A stretch of DNA of 64,000 nucleotides from Pseudonocardia sp. SCN 73-27 (GTDB lineage: Bacteria; Actinomycetota; Actinomycetes; Mycobacteriales; Pseudonocardiaceae): positions 154,608 through 218,607 of the forward strand of contig MEGH01000008.1 of assembly GCA_001725415.1 (NCBI GenBank). Direction: 5' to 3'. Both the position numbers and the translations under genes were made by a program. Of this stretch, positions 39,267-47,640 are shown piece after piece. The notes under the pieces were generated by a model. It made no database searches. It was not told the origin of the DNA and saw only the letters and a program-made list of their open reading frames with translations. Numbering within the stretch: position 1 is the first letter of the stretch; the number at the start of each line of letters is the position of its first letter.

Positions 39267-39740
39267 GTGCGCGTGTATCTCGGATCTGACCATGCCGGTT
39301 TCGAGCTCAAGGCCGTGCTGATCGAGCACCTGTCGGGTGCCGGTCACGAAGTCGTCGACGTCGGGGCCCTGGCCTACGACGCGCAGGACGACTACCCGGC
39401 GTTCTGCTTGGAGACGGGCCGCCGCGTCGTCGCCGACGAGGGCTCGCTGGGCGTCGTGCTCGGCGGTTCGGGCAACGGCGAGCAGATCTCGGCCAACAAG
39501 GTTCCGGGCTGCCGTGCGGCACTGGCCTGGAACGTCGAGACGGCGACGCTGGCGCGGGAGCACAACGACGCGCACGTCGTCGGCATCGGCGCCCGGATGC
39601 ACACCGAGGACGAGGCGAAGGCGATCGTCGACGCGTTCGTGAACACCCCGTTCTCGAACGAGCCGCGCCACCAGCGCCGCATCGACATCCTGGCCGAGTT
39701 CGAGTCCGACCACGACTACCCGCCGCTGCCGAGCGCCTGA
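39267..39740 (+). CDS. rpiB: ribose-5-phosphate isomerase B
   Basis: A 157-residue RpiB/LacB family enzyme that interconverts ribose 5-phosphate and ribulose 5-phosphate in the pentose phosphate pathway. VRVYLGSDHAGFELK starts the fold, GGSGNGEQISANKVPGCRAAL holds the phosphate and catalytic region (GxGNG), and REHNDAHVVGIGARM follows. GTG at 39267 lies seven bases after a CAGGAT -10 hexamer, suggesting leaderless expression; longer upstream frames lack homology. Three bases separate it from the first glycosylase gene, so they form one transcript. Confidence 0.95.
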   Translation: MRVYLGSDHAGFELKAVLIEHLSGAGHEVVDVGALAYDAQDDYPAFCLETGRRVVADEGSLGVVLGGSGNGEQISANKVPGCRAALAWNVETATLAREHNDAHVVGIGARMHTEDEAKAIVDAFVNTPFSNEPRHQRRIDILAEFESDHDYPPLPSA

Positions 39741-39743
39741 CCC

Positions 39744-40580
39744 GTGCCAGAGGGCCACACGCTGCACCGGCTGGCGCGGCGGCACGGACGGCTGTTCGGG
39801 CGCGCGCCGGTGCGGGTGAGCAGCCCGCAGGGGCGGTTCGAGGCGTCTGCGGCGCTGCTCGACGGCGCCGTCCTCACCAAGGCCGACGCGCACGGCAAAC
39901 ACCTGTTCCACCGCTACGGCCGCGACCGGGTCGTGCACGTGCACCTCGGTCTGTACGGCACGTTCGACGAGACGGAGCTGCCCGAGCCGGGTGGCGCGCC
40001 ACCGGAGCCGCGCGGGCAGGTGCGGATGCGGATCGTCGGCACCACGCACTGGGCCGACCTGCGGGGCCCGACGGCGTGCGAGCTGATCACCGACGCCGAG
40101 GTGCGCGCGCTGCGGTCGAGGCTGGGCCCGGACCCGCTGCGCCGTGACGCCGACCCGGATCTGGCGTGGACACGGATCGGCCGCTCGGCGTCGCCGTTGG
40201 CGACGTTGCTGATGGACCAGAAGGTCGTCGCCGGCGTGGGGAACGTGTACCGGGCGGAGCTGCTGTTCCGGCACGGCATCGACCCGCAGCTGCCAGGGAA
40301 GGCGTTGCCGCGGGCGACGTGGGACGCGATGTGGGTCGATCTCGTCGCCCTGATGCGCGACGGGGTGCGCAAGGGCCGGATCGACACGGTCGCGCCGGAG
40401 CACGATCCGCGGCGGCGCGGTGAGCCGGGGCGCAAGGACCGGCACGGCGGCGAGGTCTACGTGTACCGGCGGCAAGGGATGCCGTGCCTGGTGTGCGGGA
40501 CGCCGGTCCTCACGGCCGAGCACGCCGCGCGCAACCTGTTCTGGTGTCCGACGTGCCAGCCCACCGTCGGCCGCCCCTGA
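39744..40580 (+). CDS. Fpg/Nei family DNA glycosylase (first of a tandem pair)
   Basis: A 278-residue bifunctional base-excision repair enzyme. After the GTG start comes PEGHTLHRL, giving the catalytic Pro2 and Glu3; DAHGKHLFH supplies the conserved Lys and VGNVYRAELLFRHGI the helix-two-turn-helix. The zinc finger is intact (CLVCGTPV and FWCPTCQ). The PEGHT start is typical of Nei/endonuclease VIII rather than Fpg (PELPE). It removes oxidised pyrimidines and cuts the strand. It follows rpiB by three bases and precedes a paralogue. Confidence 0.92.
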   Translation: MPEGHTLHRLARRHGRLFGRAPVRVSSPQGRFEASAALLDGAVLTKADAHGKHLFHRYGRDRVVHVHLGLYGTFDETELPEPGGAPPEPRGQVRMRIVGTTHWADLRGPTACELITDAEVRALRSRLGPDPLRRDADPDLAWTRIGRSASPLATLLMDQKVVAGVGNVYRAELLFRHGIDPQLPGKALPRATWDAMWVDLVALMRDGVRKGRIDTVAPEHDPRRRGEPGRKDRHGGEVYVYRRQGMPCLVCGTPVLTAEHAARNLFWCPTCQPTVGRP

Positions 40581-40662
40581 TCGGACCTCGACCGGGAACA
40601 CCGTCGAGCTCGGCGTCGTGGTTCGCCGCGCGCGCACGGCCCGGGCGGGGCAGGGTCGGGGG

Positions 40663-41469
40663 ATGCCCGAGGGCCACACGATCCACCGGCTCGCCCGGCT
40701 GCACCGTCGACGGTTCGGCGGGCAACCGGTCGCCCTGTCGAGCCCGCAGGGCCGCTTCGCCACCGACGCCGAGCTCGTCGACGGGCGGGTTCTGGAGTCG
40801 GTCGACGCGCACGGCAAGCACCTGTTCCACCGCTACGGCCCCGACCTCGTCGTGCACGTGCACCTCGGCCTGTACGGCCGGTTCGCGAGCCGGAAGCTTC
40901 CCGCGGAACCGCCGCGGGGCCAGGTCCGGATGCGGCTGCTCGGTCCCTCGCACTACGCCGACCTGCGCGGTCCCGCGATCTGCGAGCTGCTGACCGACGG
41001 CGAGGTCGCCGCGGTGCACGACCGGCTGGGCGCCGACCCGCTGCGCGCCGACGTCGACCCGGAGCGGGCCTGGGCGCGGATCGGGAAGTCGCGGTCGCCG
41101 ATCGCGACGTTGCTGATGAACCAGGCGGTCGTCGCCGGGGTGGGCAACGTGTACCGGGCCGAGGTGCTGTTCCGCCAGGGTGTGCACCCACAGACGGCGG
41201 GCCGCGATCTGGGCCGGGAGCGGTGGGACGCGATCTGGGCCGACCTCGTCGACCTCATGGCCGACGGCGCGCGGCGCGGGAGGATCGAGACGTTGCGGCC
41301 CGAGCACGACCCGCGGCTGCTGGAACCTGCGGACCGGGGCGCGGTGTGCGCGAAGACCGTCTACGCCTACCGGCGGACGGGCCGGCCGTGCCTGCAGTGC
41401 GGGACACCGATCGCCCATGCGACCCATGCCGCACGGAACCTCTTCTGGTGCCCGACCTGCCAGGCCTGA
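40663..41469 (+). CDS. Fpg/Nei family DNA glycosylase (second of a tandem pair)
   Basis: A 268-residue Nei-type glycosylase highly similar to the gene before it: PEGHTIHRLARLHRR, SVDAHGKHLFHRYG, VVAGVGNVYRAEVLFRQGV and a zinc finger CLQCGTPI/FWCPTCQ. Pro2, Glu3 and the Lys are all kept, so both copies should be active. It lacks the nine-residue Pro/Gly insertion (LPEPGGAPPEP) of copy one. The start is ATG 40663; the frame runs further upstream into the first gene but without homology. The pair is a tandem duplication that has diverged. Confidence 0.92.
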   Translation: MPEGHTIHRLARLHRRRFGGQPVALSSPQGRFATDAELVDGRVLESVDAHGKHLFHRYGPDLVVHVHLGLYGRFASRKLPAEPPRGQVRMRLLGPSHYADLRGPAICELLTDGEVAAVHDRLGADPLRADVDPERAWARIGKSRSPIATLLMNQAVVAGVGNVYRAEVLFRQGVHPQTAGRDLGRERWDAIWADLVDLMADGARRGRIETLRPEHDPRLLEPADRGAVCAKTVYAYRRTGRPCLQCGTPIAHATHAARNLFWCPTCQA

Positions 41470-41608
41470 TGCAGTCGGACCGGCACTGACAATCGTCGAC
41501 CGGCCCAGGGTTCGAACACACCGGGCCGGCCGACGGGGAATCCGGACGAGTCCGGTTGCATGGGGTCGGAGGCCATGTTGCCGCCGACAGGGGTGGATTG
41601 CCCCAAGA

Positions 41609-42391
41609 TCAGAAGTCGAAACCTCCGCCGCCGAAGTCGCCACCGCCGAAGTCGCCGCCGCCCCCGAAGTCGCCCCCGAAGTCCTGGCCGCCGGCGTCGC
41701 CACCGACGTCGCCGCCGTCGCCACCCCCGTCGCCGTAGTCGCCGCCGTCGGCGGCCATGCCGTCGGCGTACCCGTCGGCGTAGGCGACCCCGGACATCCC
41801 GGAGAACATGGCGCTGAACAGCATCATCGAGCCCAGGCCCCAGGCGCCGGCCACGAGCGCGGGCTTCCACCACGGCTCGGAGTACCAGCCCGCCGGGACC
41901 GGACGCCCGGCGACGTTGCCGCCAGGGTAGTAGTGGGAGTTGCGGTCGGACGGGTTCGGCGAGGCGCTGTAGGAGTGGCCCTCGACCTCGACGTCACGGT
42001 CCTCGGAGACGGCACCCGCACGCAGCTGGCCGGGCAGCGGCGGCAGCTCGGGGCCGGGGTCGATGCCCATCGCCGTCCGGGCCGCGCGCACGTAGTAGAG
42101 GCCCTCGTAGGCGGTCTCGGTGACCTGACGGCACTGAGCCGCGGTGCGGGCCTGCTCCATCTGCGAGCCGGCGGCGTTGTAGCGCTCGGACGCGTCGGCC
42201 ATGGCCTGCTTGGAGGCCTCGTCGGTACCGACGAGGTTGAGGACCTGACCGCCGAGGCGTTCGACCCAGCGGCGCGCCTCGGCCTTGGCGTCCTCGAGCT
42301 CACGGGCCTGCGACGCGGAACGCTGCCGCACGAGCCAGACCCCGCCGGCGACGATCGCCACCAGGATGATGATGGTCACGACCGTGCCCAT
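41609..42391 (-). CDS. membrane-anchored protein with Gly/Asp/Phe-rich tail
   Basis: A 260-residue protein. An N-terminal helix (VVTIIILVAIVAGGVWLV, residues 4-21) is followed by a predicted coiled coil to about residue 95 (SQARELEDAKAEARRWVERL), a Pro/Asp-rich linker, a second hydrophobic helix near 180-200 and a tail of DFGGGGD-type repeats. The start ATG at 42391 has GGAGGGGCTC in front. Similar proteins occur in actinobacteria as DUF1542-like or hypothetical proteins. A structural or envelope-associated role is plausible but unproven. The tail could form a low-complexity, assembly-prone segment. Confidence 0.75.
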   Translation of the reverse strand: MGTVVTIIILVAIVAGGVWLVRQRSASQARELEDAKAEARRWVERLGGQVLNLVGTDEASKQAMADASERYNAAGSQMEQARTAAQCRQVTETAYEGLYYVRAARTAMGIDPGPELPPLPGQLRAGAVSEDRDVEVEGHSYSASPNPSDRNSHYYPGGNVAGRPVPAGWYSEPWWKPALVAGAWGLGSMMLFSAMFSGMSGVAYADGYADGMAADGGDYGDGGGDGGDVGGDAGGQDFGGDFGGGGDFGGGDFGGGGFDF

Positions 42392-42507
42392 GAGCCCCTC
42401 CTCGTCGTGGGTCCGCCGTCGGCTACCCGATCCTAGGAATGGAACGGACGAGACGGGACGATCGTTCCCGGACAGCCGGGCGGAGGCATCGGGCCTACGC
42501 TGCGCGG

Positions 42508-43287
42508 ATGTCCGAGACGAGGCCCGTCGAGACGTGGATGACCGACATGGACGGCGTGCTGATGCACGAGGGTCGGCTGATCCCCGGTGCCGACGCGTTC
42601 GTGTCGCGGCTGCGCGAGTCCGCCACCCCGTTCCTGGTGTTGACGAACAATTCGATCCATACGCCGCGCGACCTGAGGTTCCGGTTGCTGCGCACGGGGA
42701 TCGACGTGCCGGAGGAAGCGATCTGGACCTCCGCCCTGGCCACGGCGTCGTTCCTGGAGGGGCAGCGGCCGGCGGGGACGGCGTTCGTCGTGGGCGAGGC
42801 GGGGCTGACGACGGCGCTGCACGAGATCGGGTACGTCCTCACCGACCGGGACCCCGACTACGTGGTGCTGGGGGAGACGCGCACCTACAGCTTCGAGGCG
42901 GTGACGACGGCGATCCGGCTCGTCGCCGCCGGTGCCCGGTTCGTCGCGACCAACCCCGACCCGACCGGCCCGTCGGCGGAGGGGCCGCTGCCCGCGACGG
43001 GTGCGGTGGCGGCGCTGGTCAGCAAGGCGACGGGGGTGCAGCCGTACTTCGTCGGGAAGCCCAACCCGCTGATGATGCGGGCTGCCCTCAACCGGCTCGG
43101 GGCCCATTCGGAGACGACCGTCATGGTCGGCGACCGGATGGACACCGACGTCGTCGCCGGCCTGGAGGCCGGGATGCAGACGGTGCTGGTGCTCACCGGG
43201 ATCACGCAGGCCGTCGACGTCGAGCGGTTCCCGTACCGGCCGGGGCGCGTTGTCGACTCGATCGCGGATCTCGTGCACGAAGTGTGA
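42508..43287 (+). CDS. HAD-IIA family phosphatase (NagD-like)
   Basis: A 259-residue HAD hydrolase. Motif I is TDMDGVLMHEG with the nucleophile Asp, motif II LVLTNNSI, the Lys is in VGKPNPLMMRAAL and motif IV is VGDRMDTDVVAGLEAG. The NagD branch dephosphorylates sugar phosphates and nucleotides. The hexamer TACGCT (42496-42501) ends six bases before ATG 42508, so translation is probably leaderless. It is followed by a strong hairpin at 43312. Confidence 0.92.
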   Translation: MSETRPVETWMTDMDGVLMHEGRLIPGADAFVSRLRESATPFLVLTNNSIHTPRDLRFRLLRTGIDVPEEAIWTSALATASFLEGQRPAGTAFVVGEAGLTTALHEIGYVLTDRDPDYVVLGETRTYSFEAVTTAIRLVAAGARFVATNPDPTGPSAEGPLPATGAVAALVSKATGVQPYFVGKPNPLMMRAALNRLGAHSETTVMVGDRMDTDVVAGLEAGMQTVLVLTGITQAVDVERFPYRPGRVVDSIADLVHEV

Positions 43288-43311
43288 CGGCAGCCGTCAT
43301 GGTCGCCCGGT

Positions 43312-43343
43312 GGTCCACGCCGGCGGGCACGCCGGCGTGGACC
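43312..43343. terminator. 14-base-pair hairpin downstream of the HAD gene
   Basis: GGTCCACGCCGGCG and its exact complement enclose the loop GGCA. It lies 25 bases after the stop and faces a convergent gene, so it may serve both. A weaker stem CGTGGGTCG/CGACCCACG follows at about 43343-43378. Confidence 0.75.
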
Positions 43344-43528
43344 GTGGGTCGTGGCGGGAGGGCGCCAACCGACCCACGGACGGGCCGGTCGACCGTGCCA
43401 TCCGCGATACCACCAGCGCACCGCGGATTCAGCGTCCGATCTGGGCTTTCCCGTCCGCCGATGCACTCGGTGAAGCGATGCTGTTCGTTAGCGCGACCGG
43501 CGCGGCCGGGGCGACGCGCCGTTGATGT

Positions 43529-44527
43529 TCAGCCGTCCGGATGCAGCAGACCGGCATCCGGCGGATGCCGTGCCCTCCAGACGTCGAGGGTGGGGGAGGG
43601 CCCGTCGGTGTGGAAAAGCTGACGCAGCGTCACGGCGACGGCGGCGCGGGACGCGGGGTCGCGCGGCAGCATCGTGAGGTCGGGGCCGACGCCGGCGCGG
43701 ACGGCGGCGATCGTCATGGCCTTGTGGGCGCCGGCGACGGGGTCGCCGAAGGCGTCGAGCAGCCGTTGGAAGGCGGCGTGGCGGGTCTCGTCGAAGTCGA
43801 CGGCGTGCCCGTTGGCGTTGGTGACCGGGTGGACGGGGTGCAGCGTCATGCAGGTGACGAGCCCGGGCCTGATCGGGGCGGTGCCGGGGTGGGTGTGCTC
43901 GGGGCGCAGCAGCTCGGGGCGGACGTGGGTGTGGGGGCCGTCGGGGGTGTCGGTGCCGGGCTGGGCGATGTGGGCGAACACCTCCACGCGACCGCAGGCG
44001 CCGACGAAGACGCGGTGGGGGCTGCGCCGCACGAGCGTCGTGACGGTCTCGGAGTCGAGCGGTTCGCCGCAGGCGTCCTCGAGCAGGTCGCGCAGGGCCG
44101 GGTCGGCGGTGCGCACGCAGGCGTCGACGGTGGGGATGCCCAGGCCGAGGTCGTAGAGGATCGCGGCCCGGTCGCGAGGGCGGATGGCGTCCTCGTCGGG
44201 CCCGAGGCGGGTGACGACGCTGCGGTTGCCGCGCCGGGCCTCCTCGGCGGGCAGGCAGAACGAGATGGCGTGGTCCCAGCGCCGGCCGGGCCCCGACGGG
44301 GTCTCGTAGGCGACGACCTCCACCCCGGCCGCCCGGTCCAGCCGCACCCCGCCGCGCGCGGTGACGACGCAGCGCGGGCCGCGCGCCGCGGGTTCGGCGG
44401 GGCGTCGTCGGAACTCGGCGATCGCGCCGCCGACGCCGACGGTCCACGTCGCGCCGGCGTCCGCGAGCTGGGACTCGATGAGGTCGGAGACGGGGTCGGC
44501 TGCGTCGGTGGCGTCCGTACCTGCCAT
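43529..44527 (-). CDS. conserved protein of unknown function
   Basis: A 332-residue soluble protein without a signal peptide or membrane helix. Codon use is normal for the genome and the frame is intact. Notable segments are VGVGGAIAEFRRRPAE near the N-terminus, DRAAILYDLGLG and the His-rich THVRPELLRPEHTHPG near residue 185. I recall similar proteins in proteobacteria and actinobacteria annotated only as DUFs; no catalytic motif is certain, though the His cluster could bind metal. It is divergent from the small zinc-ribbon gene. Confidence 0.7.
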   Translation of the reverse strand: MAGTDATDAADPVSDLIESQLADAGATWTVGVGGAIAEFRRRPAEPAARGPRCVVTARGGVRLDRAAGVEVVAYETPSGPGRRWDHAISFCLPAEEARRGNRSVVTRLGPDEDAIRPRDRAAILYDLGLGIPTVDACVRTADPALRDLLEDACGEPLDSETVTTLVRRSPHRVFVGACGRVEVFAHIAQPGTDTPDGPHTHVRPELLRPEHTHPGTAPIRPGLVTCMTLHPVHPVTNANGHAVDFDETRHAAFQRLLDAFGDPVAGAHKAMTIAAVRAGVGPDLTMLPRDPASRAAVAVTLRQLFHTDGPSPTLDVWRARHPPDAGLLHPDG

Positions 44528-44637
44528 CGGAAAAGCGTCGCAGCCAGGAGGTCTTCACGGCAAGCGGACGCCGACGACGACACGTCCTTCGCGTGGCGGA
44601 CGGGCGAACTACACGGATGTGGTTACCATCGGAGGCC

Positions 44638-44817
44638 ATGGATGCCGGAAAGAGCGCGATCGGATGGTGGACGTGCGTCCGCTGCGAGGTCGAGGCCGAG
44701 CTGCCCGGGATCGACGGCCTGGGTTTCCTGGTGCCGTGCCCGGAGTGCGGCGAGGAGATGACCGAGCAGTGGCTCTGGGACGGGGGGTCGACCGCGTCGG
44801 CCCACTCCGCCGCCTGA
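44638..44817 (+). CDS. small zinc-ribbon protein
   Basis: A 59-residue protein with WTCVRCEVEAEL and PCPECGEEM, two CxxC pairs that form a zinc ribbon spanning residues about 13-35. ATG 44638 was chosen because a TACCAT hexamer ends eight bases upstream, a leaderless layout; the adjacent GGAGG is too close to be a normal ribosome site. ATG 44617 is an alternative. The short acidic tail ends SAHSAA. Function unknown; such ribbons bind nucleic acid or act as protein adaptors. Confidence 0.6.
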   Translation: MDAGKSAIGWWTCVRCEVEAELPGIDGLGFLVPCPECGEEMTEQWLWDGGSTASAHSAA

Positions 44818-45016
44818 CCCGCGGCCCCTCCGCCGGTGCCGGTTCTCACCTGATCGACGGGCGAGGACCGACGGCGGCGCGCGCACTCCGCTGACCTGCC
44901 GATCCCCGCGTCGGGATCGGTCGCGTGCCCGCCAGGGCGGGCGATCACCGGCGAACTCGGGTTGCATCGACGCCCGGGGCTGTCGACGACGACGTCGGCG
45001 CCCGCGCGGAGGAGCG

Positions 45017-45877
45017 ATGGGGCCCAGCCAGCGGCCGATGATCGAGCGCGTCGTCGACACCGACCGGTTCCCGGTGGCGATACCGGGTGCGGGCCGCGAC
45101 GCGGTGGTGGCGCGGGTCCGTCGTGACCTCGCCGCCGACGGCTGCAGCGTGCTCCCGGGGTTCGTCCGCCCCGAGGTCCGCGGCGTCCTGGAGGCAGAGG
45201 GCGCGGCCGCGGCGGGGTCCGCCCACCACGACGTCGAGATCGTCAACGTCTACAACACCGACCCGGACCCTGCCCTGCCGCCCGGCCATCCTGCCCGGCG
45301 CACGACCGAGCGCGGCAACGCCTTCGTCGCACGCGATCGTGTCCCCGCCGACGCCGTCGTCCAGCGCCTCTACACCAGCACGGCGCTGCAGGAGTTCGTC
45401 GCCGCCTGCGTGGGCCTGCCGCGGGTGTTCGAGCTCGCCGACCCGCTCGCCGGGCTGACGCTCAACGTCGTCGTCCCCGGCCGCGGGCACCCGTGGCACT
45501 TCGACACCAACGAGTTCACGGTCTCCATGGTGACCCGCGAACCTGAGGCGGGCGGGGTGTTCGAGTACTGCCCGGGCATCCGCTCGGCCGACGACGAGAA
45601 CCTCACCGCTGTGACCGCGGTCCTCGACGGTGACGGCGGCGGCCTCGTGCGCCGGTTGCCGCTGCGCGTCGGTGACCTGCAGATCTTCGCCGGACGCTAT
45701 TCACTGCACCGGGTCACGACGGTCGGCGGCGCCCACGCCCGGCACTCCGCGATCCTCGCCTACAGCGCGCGGCCCGGCGTCGTCGGCGCCGTCACGCGCA
45801 CCCGGCAGCTGTTCGGCCGGGTCACCCCCGCCCACACCGACGCCGACCGCGTCCGTGTCGACTCGCTGATGGACTGA
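45017..45877 (+). CDS. Fe(II)/2-oxoglutarate-dependent oxygenase
   Basis: A 286-residue dioxygenase. The iron triad is His161 and Asp163 (HPWHFDTNEF) with His231 (YSLHRV); Arg242 is placed to bind 2-oxoglutarate. Because the second ligand is Asp and not Gly/Ala, hydroxylation or desaturation is expected, not the halogenation carried out by the related BesD family. ATG at 45017 has an ideal GGAGGAG site. It is the first gene of a tight operon with a carnitine-acyltransferase-like gene (2 bases away) and a methyltransferase, so it probably acts on an amino-acid-derived substrate of that pathway. Trimethyl-lysine or butyrobetaine-like compounds are a speculation. Confidence 0.87.
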   Translation: MGPSQRPMIERVVDTDRFPVAIPGAGRDAVVARVRRDLAADGCSVLPGFVRPEVRGVLEAEGAAAAGSAHHDVEIVNVYNTDPDPALPPGHPARRTTERGNAFVARDRVPADAVVQRLYTSTALQEFVAACVGLPRVFELADPLAGLTLNVVVPGRGHPWHFDTNEFTVSMVTREPEAGGVFEYCPGIRSADDENLTAVTAVLDGDGGGLVRRLPLRVGDLQIFAGRYSLHRVTTVGGAHARHSAILAYSARPGVVGAVTRTRQLFGRVTPAHTDADRVRVDSLMD

Positions 45878-45879
45878 CC

Positions 45880-47640
45880 GTGCGCACATTCGAGGCCGAG
45901 GACGCCCTGCCCCGCGTCCCGTTGCCGACATTGGCCGACAGCTGCTCCCGTTTCCTCGACTGGTGCGCGCCGCTGCTGTCCGCGGCCGAGCGCGTCGCGA
46001 CCCGGGAGGCCGTCGCCGGGTTCGCCCGCCCGGGTGGCGACGGGGAACGGCTGCACGCCGAGCTCGCCCGCTACGACGCCACCCCCGGCGTGCACAGCTG
46101 GCTCGACACGTTCTGGCCCTACCGCTACCTGGGCCGCCGCGACCGGATCGCGCTGAACGCCAACTTCTTCTTCCTGTTCGAGGGGTCGCGGCTCGGGCAG
46201 GTGGACCGGGCGGCGGCGCTGGTCGAGGGGATCGTGGCGTACAAGGCGCGGATCGACGACGAGTCGCTCGAACCCGCACAGGGCCGCGGTGGGCCGCTGT
46301 CGATGGTGCAGCACCGCTATCTGTTCTCCTCGACGCGCATCCCCGGTGTCGACCGCGACTCCGCCCGCACCCCCTACAGCGACGCGCACCCCGGGCCGTC
46401 ACGGGCCCGCCACATCGTGGTCCTGCTGCGCGGCAACGTGTTCTGTCTCGACGTGATCGCCCCCGACGGGCGTCCGCACACCCGGGCCGAGATCGCCGCG
46501 GGGCTGCGCGCCGTGCAGGCGGCCGCGGTGCAGGGCGAGGGCGTCGGCGCGTTGACGACGATGGCGCGCGCGGACTGGGCCCGCGCCCGCGCGCGGCTGC
46601 GCGACCACGACCCGGCCGACGCGGCCGCGTTGGAGACGATCGAGTCGGCGCTGTTCTGCGTGTGCCTGGAGGACGAGATCCCCTCCTCGCCGCTCGCGGC
46701 CTGCGACGCGCTGCTGGCCGGGAACAGTGCGAACCGCTGGTTCGACACGGCCGTCTCGCTGATCGTGTTCGGCGACGGCACCGCCGGCTACAACGGCGAG
46801 CACTGCAACCTCGACGGCACGACGGTGATCGCGCTGCTCGACGCGGTCCTGGCGGCGACGGCCGACCTCGGTCCGGCCCCGGCCGCGGCGGGCGTCCCGG
46901 AGTTCGCGGCCGTGCCCTGGGTGCTCGACGAGACGTTGCGCGCCATCGTCACCGACGCCGCCAAGGCGTTCGCCGACTACGCCGCTGCCACCGCGACGAC
47001 CACCGTCTCGCTCGACTTCGGCAGCGACCGGGCCAAGACCCTCGGCATCTCCCCGGACGCGTTCGCGCAGCTGGTGTTCCAGGTCGCGCACCGGCGTGCG
47101 ACGGGCCGGGTCGGCGCCACCTACGAGTCGATCGCGACCAGGCACTTCCATCACGGCCGGACCGAGGCGATGCGCGTCGTCACCCCCGAGATCGTCGCGT
47201 TCACCGCCGCGATGGACGACCCTTCGGTGCCGGCCCCGGTGCGTCGCGACGCCCTGCGCGCCGCCGCCGATGCGCATGTCCGCCGCGCCCGTGAGTGCCG
47301 GGCCGGGCAGGCCCCCGAGCAGCACCTCTGGGAGCTGCAGATGATCGCGACCCGGCGCGGCGAAGCGTCCCCCGCGCTGTTCGGCTCGCCGGGCTGGCGC
47401 ATCCTGCGCGACGACCACCTCTCCACCAGCTCCGTGCCCTCCCCGCACGTGCGGTACTGGGGGTTCGGGTCGACGAGCACGCACTGCATCGGCGTCGGCT
47501 ACGCCCTGATGCCCACCCGGTTCGACCTGTACCTGAGCACGCCGCGGTCGGTCGCCGCGGCGATGGAGGCGTTCGCCCGGGAGCTGCCCGTGGCGGTCGC
47601 TGAGATGGAAGCCCTGCTGGGGGAGGACAGCGATGGTTGA
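45880..47640 (+). CDS. choline/carnitine O-acyltransferase family protein
   Basis: A 586-residue member of a family that is mainly eukaryotic. PRVPLPTLADSCSRFLDWC is the family N-terminus, YNGEHCNLDG carries the catalytic His308, YESIATRHFHHGRTEAMR matches the CoA/carboxylate region (YESxxTRxFxxGRTE), and LSTSSVP matches the STS motif before the final strand. Length is normal for carnitine acetyltransferases. It would move an acyl group between CoA and a hydroxylated small molecule. GTG at 45880 is two bases after the oxygenase stop, and the gene end overlaps the methyltransferase start by eight bases. The acceptor in this organism is unknown. Confidence 0.88.
   Translation: MRTFEAEDALPRVPLPTLADSCSRFLDWCAPLLSAAERVATREAVAGFARPGGDGERLHAELARYDATPGVHSWLDTFWPYRYLGRRDRIALNANFFFLFEGSRLGQVDRAAALVEGIVAYKARIDDESLEPAQGRGGPLSMVQHRYLFSSTRIPGVDRDSARTPYSDAHPGPSRARHIVVLLRGNVFCLDVIAPDGRPHTRAEIAAGLRAVQAAAVQGEGVGALTTMARADWARARARLRDHDPADAAALETIESALFCVCLEDEIPSSPLAACDALLAGNSANRWFDTAVSLIVFGDGTAGYNGEHCNLDGTTVIALLDAVLAATADLGPAPAAAGVPEFAAVPWVLDETLRAIVTDAAKAFADYAAATATTTVSLDFGSDRAKTLGISPDAFAQLVFQVAHRRATGRVGATYESIATRHFHHGRTEAMRVVTPEIVAFTAAMDDPSVPAPVRRDALRAAADAHVRRARECRAGQAPEQHLWELQMIATRRGEASPALFGSPGWRILRDDHLSTSSVPSPHVRYWGFGSTSTHCIGVGYALMPTRFDLYLSTPRSVAAAMEAFARELPVAVAEMEALLGEDSDG

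Noticed and set aside
45017-45877. Radical halogenase of the BesD type
   Set aside because: The iron site is His-x-Asp; halogenases need Gly or Ala at the Asp position to bind halide.
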